64,000 nucleotides of DNA, taken from the NCBI GenBank assembly GCA_002633025.1, contig NMRB01000012.1, forward strand, positions 989,402 to 1,053,401, given 5' to 3'. The position numbers and the translations under genes were made by a program. The DNA is from Notospermus geniculatus. Taxonomy: Eukaryota > Nemertea > Pilidiophora > Heteronemertea > Lineidae. Shown piece after piece: positions 60,714 through 64,000 of this stretch (position 1 is the stretch's first letter; every line of letters begins with the position of its first letter). The notes under the pieces are model-generated. The model made no database searches and was not told the origin of the DNA. It saw nothing but the letters and a program-made list of their open reading frames with translations.

Positions 60714-61610
60714 GTTCCAGAGATTTCATTCATCAAAATTCAAGTCTCGAATGAAATCTCGCGGGACCAGATTGACCAGATTCCAAACCCACGGACCCTC
60801 GCATAGGCATCAGTCGCCAGCACTTAGACATAGTTAGACGTTACTTTGCACTTCATCACAACACTTGATCCAAAATGAAACCAACACCGCCATTCAAATC
60901 AGGGGAGCATGTTCAAATGGAATAACAGCTTTATTCTACACTGTTGTGTGCTCAGAACTGAACACAGAGTTGTTACTTCAAGAAGCCATCCTCCCACTAC
61001 CCTTGAGGTAAACACTCCCTTTTAACATTGGAGGGCAGATTAGGAAATCATTGACCAAGATCTATTGATTTTTTTCTCAAAATTGTGAGAATTAAGAGTT
61101 ACAGTTCAGTACCCGGCTAAGACAAGATATATATGGTGTTACACCAAAATTTTGATCAAAGCCATTTTGATCGACGCTTCATAAAGAAAGACAAGGTTTC
61201 ATTTCAAATGATGTTTGAAAGAAGAGAGATCACAAATAGAGACCGATCAATTATTTAGACCTATTTCTCAATGATCAATCATTTAGATCTATTTCTCAAT
61301 GATTGGAAATAAAGGAAACTGATATGAATTCAATATGAATTATTGAATGGGAAAATTTCAAATTTGATTGGTCATTTAGGAGTAGGATAGAATAGAACAA
61401 GAAACCACAGAGAGATTGATGTTCACAGTGTCAGTGGTCAAGGGGACCTCTCCATGCAAATTTAAGTTTTCTCATGCAAGTCTGGTCTCTCTTTTGCCAA
61501 CTTTGTACCGATACATGAAGCCTTAGCTTGTTTCCACTACAGCGGTTTCCACCGAGGTTGTGAGGAGGTTTGTGGTCAGTTTTCACAGCGTTCAACAATA
61601 CAATAGACTC

Positions 61611-61833
61611 TATCATTCCAAAAGAGCGCAGCACCTGACGGGGTCAGCGTCATGACGTCCCGCACATCATTTCTGAACGCATGACGTGACTCGAATAAAA
61701 ATCTGGTTGTTTCAGCGATCATGACGTCGTGAAACAATGTTTTTTTTTCGTCTCACCTCCAAGACATCATGAAATGACGTGCGGGACGTCATGACACTGA
61801 CCCCGTCAGGTGCTGCGCTCTTTTGGAGTGATA
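61611..61833. mobile_element. Foldback element with about 50-bp arms
   Basis: The arms TATCATTCCAAAAGAGCGCA... and the inverse ...TGCGCTCTTTTGGAGTGATA are nearly perfect inverted repeats and include GCACCTGACGGGGTCAG and CATGACGTCCCGCAC. Several TGACGT words lie inside. No transposase is encoded. Confidence 0.82.
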
Positions 61834-62399
61834 TCATCTATTATCCCAATCCCTGTGAAAACCACACCGCTCACCAAAAATCATGGCGGCAACTGCTGAG
61901 ATAGAAACGGGCCTTCAGACTTGAGCAGTCTTTTTTGTCAATAATTGACCATTGAGCGCCAACTCATAGTACTTATAAGATTGGGCCGAGTTGAAAGATC
62001 AGACAATTGACAGGAAAACAGGTTGCTGTATTATTTAAGAGAGGATCCACTTTTCATATAAAATTAAACAAATCATGAAAAATGTCCTCATTTTCCTTTA
62101 GAATTCCAGTGGATCAGCATCAAGACAACTCACAGAAAATCACTGAAGCTCAGTCAACTCAGGTCAACTCCTGATATTTGAATTCAATTCACCATGACAA
62201 TATGACCATCATGACCATACAACAGCAAATCACTTCCCTCAGTGATAAACAGAGGACACTGCAATTACTCAACAGGGATTCCAACTGAATTGAATTCAAT
62301 TCACCATGACAATATGACAAATCACCCGACTGGTAATACACTAAGAGGACATACAATTACTCAAGAGGGATTCCAGTTGCTTAAGAAATGCTCACCTAC

Positions 62400-63050
62400 C
62401 TTAGCAGAAGATACAATGACACTGATTTCCTCAAGTTCGCATCCACTTTGAATCTCGATAACCACGTCATCGTAAGTAGACCCAGCAGACGTTTGTATTC
62501 GATTCGCCGAGCAGCGGTGAACTGTCCCCAGATCGGAGCAGACCACGTCAAGTGAACTGCACGACTGCGAAGCTAGAATGATTTGCCGAGGGAACGGTTC
62601 CAGATTTATGACAACGATTCTCCCCATTCCCATAGGAGGAAATCGCGATGAACTCTCCTGATTTACTAGCAAGCCTATACCTGTATGCAAGTATTATTCA
62701 AATACGCCTCCAGCACATAACAACCGCACTAATCCTATCGAATCGCACCAAGAAAAACATTCACGATCTAAACGAGATGAAAGCTGAGGCTTAGGTCCCG
62801 GTTAAATATATCATATTTGCACTCTGTGGAGAAAAATGGACACCACAGGGATATTCTCAATTGTGACATGTATAGGACTGAAATGTTTTGTTGCGCTACG
62901 TTCTGATCTCCAGATTCGGATTAGAACAGATCATATCTCTCAGGTGACTGAAACAAAGGCCTCATGATATGACAAAGCAAACCCACACTCACCTCGGAAA
63001 TCAGAAATTGCCAATTGCTCTTTTAACACCAGTGGTGTGCTGATCGTCGA
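62400..63050 (-). CDS. Two phase-compatible exons of an unidentified minus-strand gene
   Basis: Exon 63050-62993 (58 nt; STISTPLVLKEQLAISDFR) ends at a GTGAGT donor. Exon 62680-62400 (281 nt) begins after TGCATACAG and ends GCTAAG before GTAGGT. The phases fit (one base left, two bases taken up). The joined reading contains INLEPFPRQIILASQSC and YDDVVIEIQSGCELEEIS, with good amino-acid balance and no stop. I do not recognise the family. It could be an upstream part of a separate gene or, less likely, a 5' extension of TRIP11; the sequence does not resemble the known TRIP11 N-terminus. Confidence 0.4.
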
Positions 63051-63851
63051 CTTTGATTTGAAAAGTGAAAACCCAAGAAGTTATATTGAGCGATTGTCAT
63101 GCCATCTTTAGGTCAATAAGCCGAACTAACTTATAGAAATTTTCTTACAATTCAGTTTGGGCAATGGTCTGAAAAGTTTTTTTAGCAGGGTGACCAACTT
63201 GGGAGTGTAGATTTCATGCCGCTGACTATATTTATCAACTATTTTTGGCAAAAATCTTGAAAACAACACAAAGAATTTGGCACAGATGGGTTAAAAGAAC
63301 AAGTTAAGAAAATCTCTCTCATGTGAATTTCAGAAGAAAATTTACATCAGGCCAAGTGTCATGTAAAACGAGGCTTACAGCCAGTCCCATGTAAAACAAG
63401 ACTAGGCCTGTCACAAAGCGTGATACAAAATCACACCTCGGGCAGTTTTTCGAAATACAAACGGGCAATTCAAACCATGGCCCATTTGGTACATTTAGAA
63501 GAATGGAATACTATCTAAGTGTAAACAAAAAGACAAGACGAAAACTAAGGATAATATTTGATTAGGTTCTGGTGAAAAAAGCCTAATGGATTAGATTAAG
63601 TATCAGGGGGTGTCTCTATCCCGGTGACGTGGACATTTAAGCCGTGGTAAAACACTCCTTACAAATCTGATCACGTGGAGAAGGGATACATGGAGGAAAG
63701 AGAACATGATTTGGTACTTTTTCAAAATATCGTATTCCTCTTCACCAATGTTCCGAAAACTGTTCGATTACATCATTGGTAGTAGTCTAGTGTCTACGGA
63801 GCGACAATGCCACATAAAATTACATGTATACTAAAATCTGCATTCCCAGAA

Positions 63852-64000
63852 ATGTCAGAGAATCTGCATGAATGTGCTCCTTTGGAGCCTTCCAGTGGTC
63901 ATGTATGTCAGGAATGTTCGTCAGGTTCATCAGCCACACAGCAGCTTGCGACCCATGAAGACATGAAAGCGACAACGATGCTTGTAGATGTGATTATAAC
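63852..64000 (+). CDS. Possible 5' coding exon running off the right edge
   Basis: After a plausible acceptor (GCATTCCCAG) an ATG opens a frame with no stop through the last base (MSENLHECAPLEPSSGHVCQ at the start). It contains three Cys and many Ser, Gln and Thr. Only 49 codons are visible and no family is recognised, so this may be chance. Confidence 0.25.
   Translation, partial: MSENLHECAPLEPSSGHVCQECSSGSSATQQLATHEDMKATTMLVDVII

Overview
The window is nuclear DNA from an animal, most likely a marine invertebrate bilaterian. It has intron-rich genes with consensus GT/AG splice sites, an orthologue of the Golgi tether TRIP11/GMAP-210, a Penelope-type retroelement, tRNA-derived SINE sequence, many short foldback elements and abundant ACATGT palindromes. 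No species can be named from the sequence alone. There is no sign of bacterial or viral gene organisation.

Layout. (1) 198-15524, plus strand: a large signalling gene, called Roco-A here. It has 32 inferred exons in a consistent reading frame, about 1846 residues visible, with the 5' end probably outside the window. Domain order is an unassigned N-terminus, LRRs, an EF-hand-like insert, more LRRs, a Roc GTPase, COR, two TIR-type domains and a C-terminal tail ending in the CaaX-like tetrapeptide CTIS. (2) 19094-20232: unique spacer. (3) 20099-32295, plus strand: Roco-B, a near-identical paralogue made by a 14.3-kb tandem duplication (unit A 4788-19093, unit B 20233-38868). It lacks the first eight exons and half of the LRR exon, may have gained a new start codon in the spacer, and has lost one internal exon to a repeat insertion. 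Unit B also carries a 795-bp assembly gap and the 3' end of a Penelope-like element. (4) 38869-44350: repeat-rich DNA with no recognised gene. (5) 44351-56158, minus strand: 12 exons of TRIP11, about 1752 residues, lacking recognisable N- and C-terminal exons. (6) 56159-64000: mostly non-coding, with foldback elements, a SINE, two phase-compatible unidentified minus-strand exons at 62400-63050, and a weak open frame running off the right edge.

How the parts relate. The two Roco genes run convergently towards TRIP11. The predicted Roco protein joins ligand-type repeats, a GTPase switch and a TIR pair in which only the second TIR keeps the glutamate used by NAD-cleaving TIR domains. With a possible EF-hand loop and a possible lipid anchor, it looks like a membrane-associated innate-immunity or cell-death sensor; that role is inference. 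TRIP11 is a housekeeping Golgi protein and has no obvious functional link.

The two Roco units act as an internal clock for the repeats. Comparing them shows recent MITE insertions, repeated 4-7-bp indels of the form TA to TA-(2-5 nt)-TA, and element families in unit B that carry regularly spaced CTCF-like core motifs.
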